DNA of 64,000 nucleotides, taken from the IMG/VR virus record IMGVR_UViG_3300050821_024094, positions 1-64,000 of that record. One strand, 5' to 3'. Both the position numbers and the translations under genes were made by a program. The stretch's first letter is position 1. Every line of letters begins with the position of its first letter. Source of the DNA: a virus. The notes under the pieces are model-generated. The model had not been told where the DNA came from, did not search any database, and saw only the letters and a list, made by a program, of their open reading frames with translations. Shown here one piece after another: positions 37,695 through 45,917 of the stretch.

Positions 37695-39257
37695 TCAATG
37701 TGAGAAGGCGTATCGGCCCTGGAGCGGGCCACTGGCTGTGACGGTGAGCGCACGGAAAGCGCCGGACGCTGCGTCTACCTGGTCATCGTGAGCACCGTTC
37801 GGGAACGACGCGAGCTCGTCGAGGAAAGCCTCATTCCAGGGACCGCGCAGGAGCTTGACGTTGCCGGCCTCGGCTTGGGCGGCGAATGGATCGGCGCGGG
37901 TTCCCTTGTCGCCCGTCTCTGCCTCCGAGGTGACGACGTATCCCGCGAGATTGGAGGCGAGCTGGCGCACCTGGAACTTGCCGGCCTGGCCGGGGTCTTG
38001 CGGGATGCGGATTTTGGTGCCGTAGCCGTCCGAGGTCGCGATGTTCTTCATCGTCGATTCGATAACGCCCGGCGACCAGCGATCGCGTGCGACGTCACAG
38101 ATGTAGAAGATGCCCGTCACGGGATCGCGCCCCATGAGCAGTCCGACGGTGTAGTCCGGGTCCGACTTCACGTCGGTCGAGGACGCCAAGTCCCACGAGC
38201 GCACGCGATGGAACGCGACGGAGGCGGGAGCTGCCCCGACGATCTCGAACCAGGTCCGCTTGAAGGTGCCGCCCTCGCGAGCGGTCGGGCGTTGCTGGAG
38301 CTGACCGGCCGCAGCGTGCGAGCCGAGGCGGGTTGACCACTCCGCCAGAATGTCAGCGGTGAAGCGCTCCTTCCACAGCGGTTCGCCTGGGATGGTGCGA
38401 AGGTCGCACCAAACCTCCTTGATCGGCGACTTCTTCCGCACGACCTTGGTCTGGAACCCGATGGGATGGTCCCGCTCATAGCTCGCCGGCAGGCAAACAA
38501 TGTCCCAGCCCATCTCCTTCGCGAGAATGTGGCCCGTGAGATCGCGCTCGTGCGAGCGCTGCATGATGACGATGAAGACGCCGGTCTTCGGATTGTTGAG
38601 GCGGGTCGGAAGGACCTCGTCCCACACCCGCAGCGTCTCTTCGCGGATGACCTCGCTCTCGATCTCTTTGATGTTGTGGGCGTCGTCGATGACGATGATG
38701 TCAGCGCCGAAGCCGGTGACGCCACCGGAGAACGACAGCGCCATGCGCGAGCCGCCCTGCACCGTGTCGAAGTCGGTGATGCGGTTCGAGTTGGGGTCAA
38801 GCTGGACGCGCTCGCCCCACAGCTTCGCGTACCACTGGCTCTCGATGAGCTGGCGGCACTTCTGCGAGTGCGCGTTCGACAAGCGGCCCGAATAGGAGAT
38901 GTAGGCGAACTTCACCCCGGCGCCGTAATGGCGGAACACCTGCTTGCGATACGAAGGATCGCCCGATCGCCGCTTGAGGTCTTGCAGCCACGTCCAGGCC
39001 GGATAGAACACGTTGGCGCCGATCGACTTCATGTGCCGAGGCGGCAGATTGAGGATCAGTCGTTTGATCTGACCGTCCGCAACCGCTTCGAGGTGATCGC
39101 AGACGGCATCGATGTGCCAGTTGGATTGGAAGTCCGCAGGTTCGACGAACGGCCAGCCGAACTTGACGAAGGTGCCCAAGTCTTGTTCGCAAACCTCCCG
39201 CAGTGATGCCGCGATGTTATCGGGCAGGTTCGCGATGTCTTCGGGACGCATAGGCAT
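37695..39257 (-). CDS. terL: terminase large subunit
   Basis: A 520-residue packaging ATPase/nuclease. The ATPase domain has Walker A PPRHMKS (73-78 region) and Walker B DIIVIDDAHN (186-195), with a C-motif-like FIVIMQRSHERD near 228-239. The C-terminal RNase H-like nuclease starts at RVRSWDLASSTD (351-362), with D356 as a probable metal ligand. It powers DNA translocation through the portal and cuts the concatemer. Length is typical. It follows the small subunit, after a gap of 59 bp. Confidence 0.93.
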   Translation of the reverse strand: MPMRPEDIANLPDNIAASLREVCEQDLGTFVKFGWPFVEPADFQSNWHIDAVCDHLEAVADGQIKRLILNLPPRHMKSIGANVFYPAWTWLQDLKRRSGDPSYRKQVFRHYGAGVKFAYISYSGRLSNAHSQKCRQLIESQWYAKLWGERVQLDPNSNRITDFDTVQGGSRMALSFSGGVTGFGADIIVIDDAHNIKEIESEVIREETLRVWDEVLPTRLNNPKTGVFIVIMQRSHERDLTGHILAKEMGWDIVCLPASYERDHPIGFQTKVVRKKSPIKEVWCDLRTIPGEPLWKERFTADILAEWSTRLGSHAAAGQLQQRPTAREGGTFKRTWFEIVGAAPASVAFHRVRSWDLASSTDVKSDPDYTVGLLMGRDPVTGIFYICDVARDRWSPGVIESTMKNIATSDGYGTKIRIPQDPGQAGKFQVRQLASNLAGYVVTSEAETGDKGTRADPFAAQAEAGNVKLLRGPWNEAFLDELASFPNGAHDDQVDAASGAFRALTVTASGPLQGRYAFSH

Positions 39258-39316
39258 GTACGCGCGCCGTCGCCGGCACGCGCCCTTTTGTTCTTGTTCT
39301 TGGGAGTAGCGGTCGC

Positions 39317-39862
39317 TTACTCGGTCTTCGCGTCGATCACCGGACCGAGCGAGCCGAGCAGTTCCGTCGTCTTCTCCATGCCGAGCCTCACCACGGTGTC
39401 GAGAAACTCGACCTGCTTGTCCAAAGGCATGGCGGCGAGGTTCAAGGTCGCGAGCGGATGCGGCACCGCCTGCACCTTGACCGGACCGTCATTGGGCCCG
39501 GTGATCTGGTGCGACTCGATGTAGCCGCGATCGCGCGCCTGGCAGCGCAGGAAGAAGCGGATGGACTCCCGATCCCCCTTCTTGACCGCCTCGAGCAGCT
39601 TGCCCTCGCCGAGGTCGATCAGCTCCTCCTTGATGTCGAGCATCGCCTCCTTCAGCTTTGGGGATTCCTCGATCCATCGATACAGACTCGAGCGCGCGCA
39701 ACGCAGGCGTTTGGCGGCGACGGTCTTAAGACCTGCCGACGCGCGCAGCGCTTCGAGGATCAGTTGGTCGGAGGGACGGTCATACAGGGACGGACCTGGC
39801 GCGATCACGTCATAGGCAGGTTGAGCCTTCTTGGTGCGAGGCTTCTTGGTCTTACTGGTCAT
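39317..39862 (-). CDS. terS: terminase small subunit-like HTH protein
   Basis: A 181-residue protein read from the ATG at 39860-39862. A lysine-rich start is followed by an HTH (SAGLKTVAAKRLRCARSSLY, then RWIEESPKLKEAML) that recalls DNA-binding domains of small terminase subunits. A helical region (about 95-115) could mediate ring formation. Its position just upstream of terL supports the assignment, which otherwise rests on the HTH. Confidence 0.7.
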   Translation of the reverse strand: MTSKTKKPRTKKAQPAYDVIAPGPSLYDRPSDQLILEALRASAGLKTVAAKRLRCARSSLYRWIEESPKLKEAMLDIKEELIDLGEGKLLEAVKKGDRESIRFFLRCQARDRGYIESHQITGPNDGPVKVQAVPHPLATLNLAAMPLDKQVEFLDTVVRLGMEKTTELLGSLGPVIDAKTE

Positions 39863-39877
39863 TGCGTATCTCAAACG

Positions 39878-39906
39878 AAAAAGGCGCGGCCCGCGAGGAC
39901 CACGCC
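39878..39906 (-). terminator. intrinsic terminator after the ParB/methyltransferase operon
   Basis: A 10-bp stem with two G-T wobbles (GGCGTGGTCC / GGGCCGCGCC) and TCGC loop, followed on the minus strand by TTTTTCG. It separates the modification-like operon from terS. Confidence 0.75.
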
Positions 39907-39933
39907 CTTTCGTGCTTTCGATCGTTGGTTGGA

Positions 39934-40380
39934 TTAGGCGGCTTCGCAGAACATCTGCGCGCCGAACTGGAAGTTCCGGCAGGTGAGGTAGTTGCGCGAT
40001 CGGTCGCCGAACTTGGCATCCGACACGCTCTTGTCGATCGGGATCGCTTCGAGCCCTCGGATCACGAGCATGTCCTTCGTCCACAGATCGAGCGACGCCA
40101 TCGCTCCGCGCTTCACCCGCCCCGCCAGATGGGCATTGTTCGCCCAGTTATAGGGTTGGGCGACGCCACAGAAGTAGAGGATGTTCCCCTCGGGATAGGC
40201 GAGTTCGACATCGCGATTGATCGGTGACTTGAGGCCGAAGTTCTTGTCGAACTTTCCGACCAGGCAGCGAGCGCAGTGTACGTTTTCGTTGAACCCCTCG
40301 ACCGTCTTGAGCCAGAGATAGCGCCAGCCCCGCAAATGAAGGGCGTGCGAGCGAATGTGGTAGGAAACCCCGTCAGCCAT
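39934..40380 (-). CDS. unknown protein coupled to ParB-methyltransferase
   Basis: A 148-residue protein with no family that I recognise. It contains CARCLVGKFDKNFG (36-49), a NILYFCGVAQPYNWANNAHL segment (about 66-85) and a cysteine in a YLTCRNFQFG segment, an alpha/beta pattern with several cysteines and aromatic residues that could be an enzyme core. Its start overlaps the stop of the ParB-methyltransferase gene by 8 nt, so the two are translationally coupled, and a terminator follows. A joint role in DNA or nucleotide modification is inferred from the operon. Confidence 0.6.
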   Translation of the reverse strand: MADGVSYHIRSHALHLRGWRYLWLKTVEGFNENVHCARCLVGKFDKNFGLKSPINRDVELAYPEGNILYFCGVAQPYNWANNAHLAGRVKRGAMASLDLWTKDMLVIRGLEAIPIDKSVSDAKFGDRSRNYLTCRNFQFGAQMFCEAA

Positions 40381-41755
40381 AGATTGCCCTTACTGCCGCC
40401 TTGACGTCTTCCCCCCGGCCTAGTCGGCGGTCGTCACTGACCGGAAGATCGAACTCGTAGTCGCAGGCGGCGAGCATGTCATCGAGCGGAAGGTCTCGCT
40501 CCTTGACCGCTTCAATCTGCCATGACGTGCCCGTGTGCGAATGCACCAGCGCGCGAAACCCGAAGCGCGGAGCAATCGCCGCCGCCTCGGGCTTGGTGTG
40601 GAACTTCTGATAGAACCAGCGCCCGTCACGGTAGAGCGCGGTGAAGCCGTCCTTGTCCGGGAACTCGACGTAGCGCCGGCTGTTCTGAATTTTCGTGGTG
40701 TTGTTCATGTGCTCGATCGCTTCGACCGGGCGACCTGAAAAGAACACGCGACCACCCTTGGCAGCGAGCATGTTCAACACAGTCATCACGGCGGTTTCAG
40801 CTTGTCGGCAATCGACCGAGTTCAGGACGCTGTCGCAGACAACATGATCGTATGGACCGTTATCGTATAGCGAGCGCGTCATCGCAGTGACCATAGTATT
40901 GACTTCCCGCATGTCAATACTTTGAGACGCGCCGACCCTACGAAAAAGCTCGATGTCGAAAAAATCAAGTCCTCGTTTGCGCATCGCATTCGCGTAGTCT
41001 CCCTGGCCGGAGCCGAAGTCGATAAAGCGAGCGGTCTTATTCTTCATCGCGAACGGGATGACATGCTGCTCGTAGAGGGTCGACTTGCCGCCTCGCGTTT
41101 GCCCGCGCAGCCGCTTCATCTGCGCGAGCGTCTGAATGAAGGTGTCCTTCTTCAAGTGCGTGTAGGAGAAGACGCCATACTGGCGATCGAGGAAGGCGCG
41201 GTACTTGCCCTCGTCCGCGTCCGCGATGACGAAGGTCGTGAGCTTCGTGCGCGTGAGACCGGCCGCGAGCGCGTACTGAGCGGCGTGAATGACCCGACCT
41301 GACTTCGTCGCAACGACACCGCCCCAAGGTCCATACTTCACGATCAGATCGGCGATCGCGGTGCGCACGTTCGCGAGTTTGGAGCGGTAGTTCCCCGTGA
41401 TCCGCGAAGGCTCGACGATTGTGAAGCCGAGTGCGTCGAATCCGCCTGTGATCCTCACCATCTCATCGCCACCGTCCATGTCGGTGCCGTTGTGGAGTTG
41501 GTTGAAGCGGACCTCGTCGTAGGTGGTGGTGTCGCGCGGGAGCACGTAGACCGGTGCGGTCGTGTAGCCGAGGCTGCGCAGCGCCTTCGTGCGTTGATGG
41601 CCCGCGACCAGGAGTGTGCCGCGCACGATCAGCGGTTTGACAAGGCCGAGGTCGCGGATGCTCTCCGCGAGCTTGGTCAGATCATCCTCGTTGATGTGGC
41701 GCGGATTGTACTCGGCACCCCGGAGGCGGGTGATGTCGTAATTCAGGTCAAGCAT
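40373..41755 (-). CDS. ParB-like domain fused to SAM methyltransferase
   Basis: A 460-residue two-domain protein. Residues 1-75 are a ParB/Srx-like domain (YNPRHINEDDLTKLAESIRD, LLVAGHQRTKAL at 48-59). From about 225 a class I methyltransferase fold begins, with the SAM motif DFGSGQGDY (246-254) and VVCDSVLNSVD (305-315). The region between (100-220) is a separate helical domain. The ParB part may confer nucleotide hydrolysis or CTP/DNA binding; the target of methylation is unknown, with DNA, RNA and nucleotide all possible. It overlaps both neighbours by 8 nt. Confidence 0.75.
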   Translation of the reverse strand: MLDLNYDITRLRGAEYNPRHINEDDLTKLAESIRDLGLVKPLIVRGTLLVAGHQRTKALRSLGYTTAPVYVLPRDTTTYDEVRFNQLHNGTDMDGGDEMVRITGGFDALGFTIVEPSRITGNYRSKLANVRTAIADLIVKYGPWGGVVATKSGRVIHAAQYALAAGLTRTKLTTFVIADADEGKYRAFLDRQYGVFSYTHLKKDTFIQTLAQMKRLRGQTRGGKSTLYEQHVIPFAMKNKTARFIDFGSGQGDYANAMRKRGLDFFDIELFRRVGASQSIDMREVNTMVTAMTRSLYDNGPYDHVVCDSVLNSVDCRQAETAVMTVLNMLAAKGGRVFFSGRPVEAIEHMNNTTKIQNSRRYVEFPDKDGFTALYRDGRWFYQKFHTKPEAAAIAPRFGFRALVHSHTGTSWQIEAVKERDLPLDDMLAACDYEFDLPVSDDRRLGRGEDVKAAVRAIYG

Positions 41756-42392
41756 TCTTGCGCCCTTCGATCAGATACGAAGCAAAGCCGTAGTCCGCGC
41801 CCATCTCCTCGACGTACTTGTCTTTGAGCGCGGTCAGCGCCACGACCTCCTCGTCCGTCATCGAGACCTTGACGTCGCCGAAGCGAAGGAAGTTGCGCGA
41901 GGAACCGCGGGACTCATCGCCATCGACGCCGAAGTTCACGAGGTCGTCGGGGTCCAGAAGCTTCGAGAGCTCGGAGCTTGAGAAGCCGAGAAGGCTGGTG
42001 TCGAAGTTGAGCTCGGCGAGGCCAGCGACCTCGACCTTGAGCATGTCCATGTCCCAGCCCGCGTTCTCCGGGAGCTTGTTGTCCGCGATGACGTAGGCGC
42101 GGCGCTGCGCCTCGCTCCAGCCATGCGCGACGATGCACGGGACCTTGTCGATGCCGAGCTGTTGGGCCGCCATGATCCGACCGTGACCGGCGATGATGCC
42201 GTTGTCGGGATCAATGAGCACCGGAATGGTCCAGCCGAACTCCCGGATCGAAGCCGCGATCTGCCCGACCTGCGCCGGCGAATGCGTGCGCGAGTTGCGC
42301 GCATAGGGGATCAAATCCGCCGTCGCGCGGGTGACGATCTCGGATGCCGGCCACCTCTTGGTGTCATCCGCCTTGCGTGCCTGTTTGGTCAT
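41748..42392 (-). CDS. ParB/Srx-like domain protein (orphan methylase-type N-domain)
   Basis: A 214-residue protein. Residues 25-110 match the ParB-like domain usually fused to phage adenine methylases: IPYARNSRTHSPAQVGQIAA, then IIAGHGRIMAAQQLG and AYVIADNKLPENAGW. Here the methylase part is absent; the C-terminal 75 residues are a different acidic/helical segment. It is the first gene of the leftward operon and overlaps the ParB-methyltransferase by 8 nt, so the missing catalytic part may be supplied in trans. Confidence 0.75.
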   Translation of the reverse strand: MTKQARKADDTKRWPASEIVTRATADLIPYARNSRTHSPAQVGQIAASIREFGWTIPVLIDPDNGIIAGHGRIMAAQQLGIDKVPCIVAHGWSEAQRRAYVIADNKLPENAGWDMDMLKVEVAGLAELNFDTSLLGFSSSELSKLLDPDDLVNFGVDGDESRGSSRNFLRFGDVKVSMTDEEVVALTALKDKYVEEMGADYGFASYLIEGRKNA

Positions 42393-42439
42393 CTGCCAAA
42401 GTTATCCTCGGTTGTCGCTTAAAAAATCTCACTCGATTG

Positions 42440-42476
42440 TTGCATCCGGTCGGGACCGTGGTACTTATATGGACCA
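42440..42476 (+). promoter_or_regulatory. promoter with 18-bp palindromic operator (copy 1)
   Basis: A -35-like TTGCAT (42440-42445) precedes the palindrome TGGTAC-TTATAT-GGACCA (42459-42476), which covers the expected -10 position. The ParB/KorB-like gene starts 33 bp downstream. Confidence 0.6.
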
Positions 42477-42484
42477 ACGAAAAC

Positions 42485-42493
42485 ACCTACCAC
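42485..42493 (+). promoter_or_regulatory. start-associated motif (ACCTACCAC)
   Basis: Variant copy of the leader motif, 15 nt before the ATG at 42509, with CACGGAGAC between. Confidence 0.55.
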
Positions 42494-42508
42494 ACGGAGA
42501 CGACGACG

Positions 42509-43450
42509 ATGACCACGGCCACCGAAACCAAGACGACTGTTGCCCGCAAGACGAAGTTCATTGCCCTCGCGAACGTCATCGCGAACCCGAACCAGCCGCG
42601 CAAAGATTTCGACGACGCGCATATCCGGGAGCTGGCGAGCTCCATCGCCAAGCACGGACTGATCCAGCCAATATCGGTGCGCCCGATCGAGAAGGCCGTC
42701 GGCAAGACGACGACCTACATGATCATCGCCGGCGAATGCCGCTACCGCGCCCACAAGCTGCTGGCCGAGGAAGGCAAGCTCGATGCTCCGGTCGTCGAGG
42801 CCATCGTTTCAACCGACGTTGACGACACTCAGATGCAGGTGCTCGCCATCATCGAGAACGCCAAGCGCAAGGACGTCAATCCGATGGAGGAGGCCGACGC
42901 CTTCCAATTCCTCCTCGACACCGGCATGACGATCGCCCAGGTCCAGCGCGAGCTGGGCTTCGGCTCCCGAGGCCGGGTGACCGATCGCCTCAACCTGCTC
43001 AAGCTGGAGGACAACGCCAAGACACTGGTGCGCTCCGGTCAGCTCTCCGCCTGCTTCGCCGCAGAGATCGCCACCCTCCCCGCTCACATGCACACGCGGA
43101 TGATCCGCAAGGTGTCGACGGGCGAGTTCAAGAGCATCGATCAGATACGCGCCGCCTGCTCGGCCATCCGCGAGGCGAACGAGCAAGGCAGCATGCTCGG
43201 TGGAGCGCCGGCAGCGACCGACGGCGAGATGCGCACGCTCCGCAGCATGGAAGCGCGGATCGACGATGTGCTCAAAATGGTCAACGCAGGTTTCAAGGAC
43301 GGCGAATGCCAGATCGCCAAGAAGGCTGATCCAAACCGCACGACTGCAATGGCCGACAAGCTGGCTGCCGTGCGATCCGCCATCACGGTGATGGAGTTCC
43401 AGCTCCGCAAGGCATCGGCAGTCGCCGACCTGCTCGAAACCGCCGCCTGA
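42509..43450 (+). CDS. ParB/KorB-like partition or regulatory protein
   Basis: A 313-residue ParB/RepB/Spo0J-family protein. The N-terminal ParB domain has NPNQPRKDFDDAHIRELASS (27-46), the GECRYRA-type CTP-binding motif at about 75-81 and the ENAKRKDVNPMEEADAF segment. An HTH (MTIAQVQRELGFGSRGRVTD) follows near 143-162. The C-terminal helices probably dimerise. Family members bind palindromic parS or operator sites. No ParA gene is near, so a KorB-like regulator is as likely as a partition protein. The palindromes at 42459, 47952 and 50312 are natural candidate targets. Confidence 0.85.
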   Translation: MTTATETKTTVARKTKFIALANVIANPNQPRKDFDDAHIRELASSIAKHGLIQPISVRPIEKAVGKTTTYMIIAGECRYRAHKLLAEEGKLDAPVVEAIVSTDVDDTQMQVLAIIENAKRKDVNPMEEADAFQFLLDTGMTIAQVQRELGFGSRGRVTDRLNLLKLEDNAKTLVRSGQLSACFAAEIATLPAHMHTRMIRKVSTGEFKSIDQIRAACSAIREANEQGSMLGGAPAATDGEMRTLRSMEARIDDVLKMVNAGFKDGECQIAKKADPNRTTAMADKLAAVRSAITVMEFQLRKASAVADLLETAA

Positions 43451-43477
43451 GCGACGGCGAACATATCCTGCAAGTTG

Positions 43478-43503
43478 AGGGCACCTTCCGCGGTGCCCTT
43501 TTT
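43478..43503 (+). terminator. intrinsic terminator after ParB-like gene
   Basis: An 8-bp stem AGGGCACC / GGTGCCCT with loop TTCCGC, followed by TTTTT. The rest of the gap to 43746 shows no gene. Confidence 0.85.
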
Positions 43504-43746
43504 GCCGGGGTTTTCACCCACTCCGGGTTGAAACCGGCCACTTCGGACCCGACGATCCGACCGAAGCCTCGCGTGCGCGTGCGCGTGAGTGTCCGAAATG
43601 CACGACGCCAAACCGCTTCATGCCAATCCCTCCCGATCCCTCAGTGCATGATCGATCGAACGTTTCCGTTCTGTCGCACGGATGACCGCGCGATGCTACC
43701 ACCGCTCACCACCGCGCTCGCGATAGCGTGCTCGGTGGAGGATATA

Positions 43747-43953
43747 ATGACGAATCACGATCTCTTCCTGATCTGCGATTGTGTTGCCGAAGCGCAGGCT
43801 ATCCTGCACGATCATTTGGAATGCGGAAACCATTCGGCCGCTGAAGTGTTGGCAAGATTGCAGCGCGTGTTGTCCGAGGAAGCGCTACTCCGATCACTGT
43901 ACGACGTTGGATATTTTCCGGCGACTACGCCGCCTGTGTCGCGATCACATTGA
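43747..43953 (+). CDS. small hypothetical protein (cargo)
   Basis: A 68-residue protein starting MTNHDLFLICDCVAEAQAIL with GGAGG 5 nt upstream. It is helical and cysteine-containing with a LARLQRVLSEEALLRSLYDV segment typical of small Bradyrhizobium chromosomal proteins. It opens the host-like island and converges with the gene at 43945, overlapping by a few bases. Confidence 0.6.
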   Translation: MTNHDLFLICDCVAEAQAILHDHLECGNHSAAEVLARLQRVLSEEALLRSLYDVGYFPATTPPVSRSH

Positions 43954-44148
43954 TCTGGACTCGTGTGGTGAACCCGTATCGTCGTCGCGTTCGCTGGTCG
44001 GTGCATCAGCGCCAGCCGCCCGTTGTGCGAGATGTTCGTAGCATACTGAGATTTCCAGCAATTGTCGGCGGCACCAGTCGTCGCGCGTCTCAGCGGCCTG
44101 CCTTAGCGCCTCGATGGCACGGTCTCGCCAGTATTGCGCATTCCGCAT
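43945..44148 (-). CDS. small hypothetical protein (cargo)
   Basis: A 67-residue helical protein starting MRNAQYWRDRAIEALRQAAE and continuing CRRQLLEISVCYEHLAQRAA, the pattern of a family of small rhizobial proteins with a W/Y-x-x-RA-E-E and LEIAxxYxxLA motif. The start at 44146-44148 is chosen over longer alternatives by family resemblance. Function unknown. Confidence 0.55.
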   Translation of the reverse strand: MRNAQYWRDRAIEALRQAAETRDDWCRRQLLEISVCYEHLAQRAAGADAPTSERDDDTGSPHESRSM

Positions 44149-44271
44149 CGGGTGCCCCCAAATCAGCGCAACGCCGTCAGCCCCGCCCGGTTCCTTACTC
44201 GTTAAAATTAACAATAAAGTGTGTTGCTGACATGCCACGCCACGTTTCCAATTTCCGATATCGTCATTTCG

Positions 44272-44886
44272 ATGATCAAGTCGCGCCTCGTACGCCCTGC
44301 GGGCTTCATCGAACCTTGCATTCCGGTCCTTGCTGACAAGCCGCCGACCGGTGAGCAATGGGTGCATGAAATCAAATACGACGGCTACCGCCTACAGGTG
44401 CATCGCAACGGCGAGCGCGTGCGCATCTTCACACGGCGCGGATTTGACTGGACGGATCGTTTTCCCGTCATCGCGTCGACGGCGCTGACGCTCAAGGCGA
44501 AAGCCTTCATCCTGGACGGTGAGGGTGTGGTCACAGACGCTGCAGGTGTGACGCAATTCGATCAGCTTCACGGCCATCGGCGCTACACGAGCGCGTTTTT
44601 GCAGGCGTTCGATCTTCTGTCGATCGAGGGCGATGATTTGCGCCGTCTTCCGCTGTTCGATCGCAAGGTGCTGCTGGACGGGCTGCTTATGGGTTCATAT
44701 TCGGGCATCGTCAACGATGGGCACGTGAAGGCACTCGGCGCGGTCGTGCTGGCCAAAGCGTGCCAACTCGGTCTGGAAGGCATCGTGTCGAAAAAGATCG
44801 ACGCGCCGTATCGCAGCGGCAAAAGCGGCGATTGGATCAAGGTTCGCAATCCCGAGGGACATGCAGCGAAACGGTTTGAGCGGTGA
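44272..44886 (+). CDS. ATP-dependent DNA ligase, adenylation domain only
   Basis: A 204-residue LigD-type nucleotidyltransferase domain. It holds the motif I active lysine in EIKYDGYR, the RRGFDWTDRFP motif, DGEGVV with FDQLHG, FDLLSIEGDDLRRLPL, the GLEGIVSKK motif IV and WIKVRN motif V. No OB-fold domain follows, so it is much shorter than a full ligase. Stand-alone domains of this kind are frequent in Bradyrhizobium and relatives. In the phage it may help nick sealing or be passive cargo. A C-terminal remnant of a second copy follows at 45069. Confidence 0.8.
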   Translation: MIKSRLVRPAGFIEPCIPVLADKPPTGEQWVHEIKYDGYRLQVHRNGERVRIFTRRGFDWTDRFPVIASTALTLKAKAFILDGEGVVTDAAGVTQFDQLHGHRRYTSAFLQAFDLLSIEGDDLRRLPLFDRKVLLDGLLMGSYSGIVNDGHVKALGAVVLAKACQLGLEGIVSKKIDAPYRSGKSGDWIKVRNPEGHAAKRFER

Positions 44887-45068
44887 AATAACAGGCCGCG
44901 CGTGTCCGGCTGTCCAGGCGGTCACGCACGGCCTGCTTATTTCTGCGATCAAAACGCGGTACATAGCCCCGATCGCAAAGCTGTAACCGCGCCGATACAA
45001 TCCGGTTCCGGTGATATCAGATATTGTCCACAAGCTTGTGTCGGCCATCGGAGACGGTGCGGGACGCG

Positions 45069-45140
45069 CTCGGGCGATTGGATCAAGGTTCGAACTCCGG
45101 ACAGCCCAGCGGCCAAACGCTTCCAGCGCGGCAATGAGGG
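45069..45140 (+). pseudogene. remnant of a second DNA ligase 3' end
   Basis: About 70 bp encode GDWIKVRTPDSPAAKRFQR, a second version of the C-terminal end of the ligase at 44886 (SGDWIKVRNPEG...). No start or upstream ligase motifs accompany it, so it is a decayed duplicate or recombination scar. Confidence 0.65.
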
Positions 45141-45147
45141 CATCCAC

Positions 45148-45513
45148 CTAGACGTTGATGGAAATCTGGCCACCGGGCGGACTATTCGCCGGTTCGACGA
45201 CGCGATCAGCGCGGGCAAGTCGGCGTAGCATGATGCGCTCGCCTCCGAACCCGGCCGCGAACGTGTTCGCATGCGCCGGCTCCGCGAAACAGAACAGTGT
45301 AAAGTCACCGATGTCACGATGGTCGCTTTTGGTGTGATAGGGCATCGCCTGCTTCCCGCAGAAAGCGTGCATGCTCATCAGGCGCTGGCCGAGGCCGCCG
45401 AGCGGAATCGCTATGGCGACTTGGAAAGGATAGTCGCGGTCGATCCGATGTTTTGTGGTCCTGCGTCGGGACGTGCCGTGAAGGCTCTCTAATCTCGGTC
45501 GCAATCCGGGCAT
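45148..45513 (-). CDS. hypothetical protein (cargo)
   Basis: A 121-residue protein read from the ATG at 45511-45513 with GAGGA upstream. The C-terminal half, including MHAFCGKQAMPYHTKSD and then FTLFCFAEPAHANTFAAGFG, resembles small proteins widespread in Bradyrhizobium with a YCF-x-P-x-A-x-x-F-x-x-x-F-G-G ending. The N-terminal 45 residues are basic. Function unknown. It opposes the ligase. Confidence 0.6.
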   Translation of the reverse strand: MPGLRPRLESLHGTSRRRTTKHRIDRDYPFQVAIAIPLGGLGQRLMSMHAFCGKQAMPYHTKSDHRDIGDFTLFCFAEPAHANTFAAGFGGERIMLRRLARADRVVEPANSPPGGQISINV

Positions 45514-45707
45514 TGAAATGTCCTCATCTTCGGCCCTTGGAAGCAACGGTACGCGCCTCCGGCAATAAAAACTGGTCACAATCGCTCACTCTGGCCGCCA
45601 ACGCCGCCGCCTGCAGACACGGATTGAAGCCATCATCAGAAAGTTCTTGGAGGGACCGCGATAGCAATGCGCTTGACCGCTCGATGGTCGCGCGCTGACA
45701 TCTATCG

Positions 45708-45917
45708 ATGAGCCAAACCCTGACGCTGCGCGATTGGCCGGACGAATGGGTCACGCTCGCCTGCCACGATTGCGACCGCAAAGGCCGGTACCGCAAGGAG
45801 ACGTTGATCGAACAATTCGGCGCGGATGCCGAGTTGCCGGAATTGCGGCACCAAATCGCGCAGTGCCCGCTCGGCATGCGCAGCCAAGCCCGTGTGGTGT
45901 CTATTACCCGGATTTGA
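45708..45917 (+). CDS. small zinc-ribbon-like protein with altered C-terminus
   Basis: A 69-residue protein starting MSQTLTLRDWPDEWVTLACH, with CHDCDRKGRYRK (CxxC) and AELPELRHQIAQC. This is a common Bradyrhizobium small protein in which an ACGVYYPDL-type end with another cysteine normally follows. Here that end (PCGVYYPDL) lies in another frame at about 45885-45916, so an indel near 45870-45885 seems to have changed the C-terminus. Confidence 0.55.
   Translation: MSQTLTLRDWPDEWVTLACHDCDRKGRYRKETLIEQFGADAELPELRHQIAQCPLGMRSQARVVSITRI

Noticed and set aside
40357-40367. TTTCCTACCAC matching the leader motif
   Set aside because: It lies inside the coding sequence of the 148-residue gene, 4-5 codons from its start, and no suitable start codon follows. 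Treated as coincidence.
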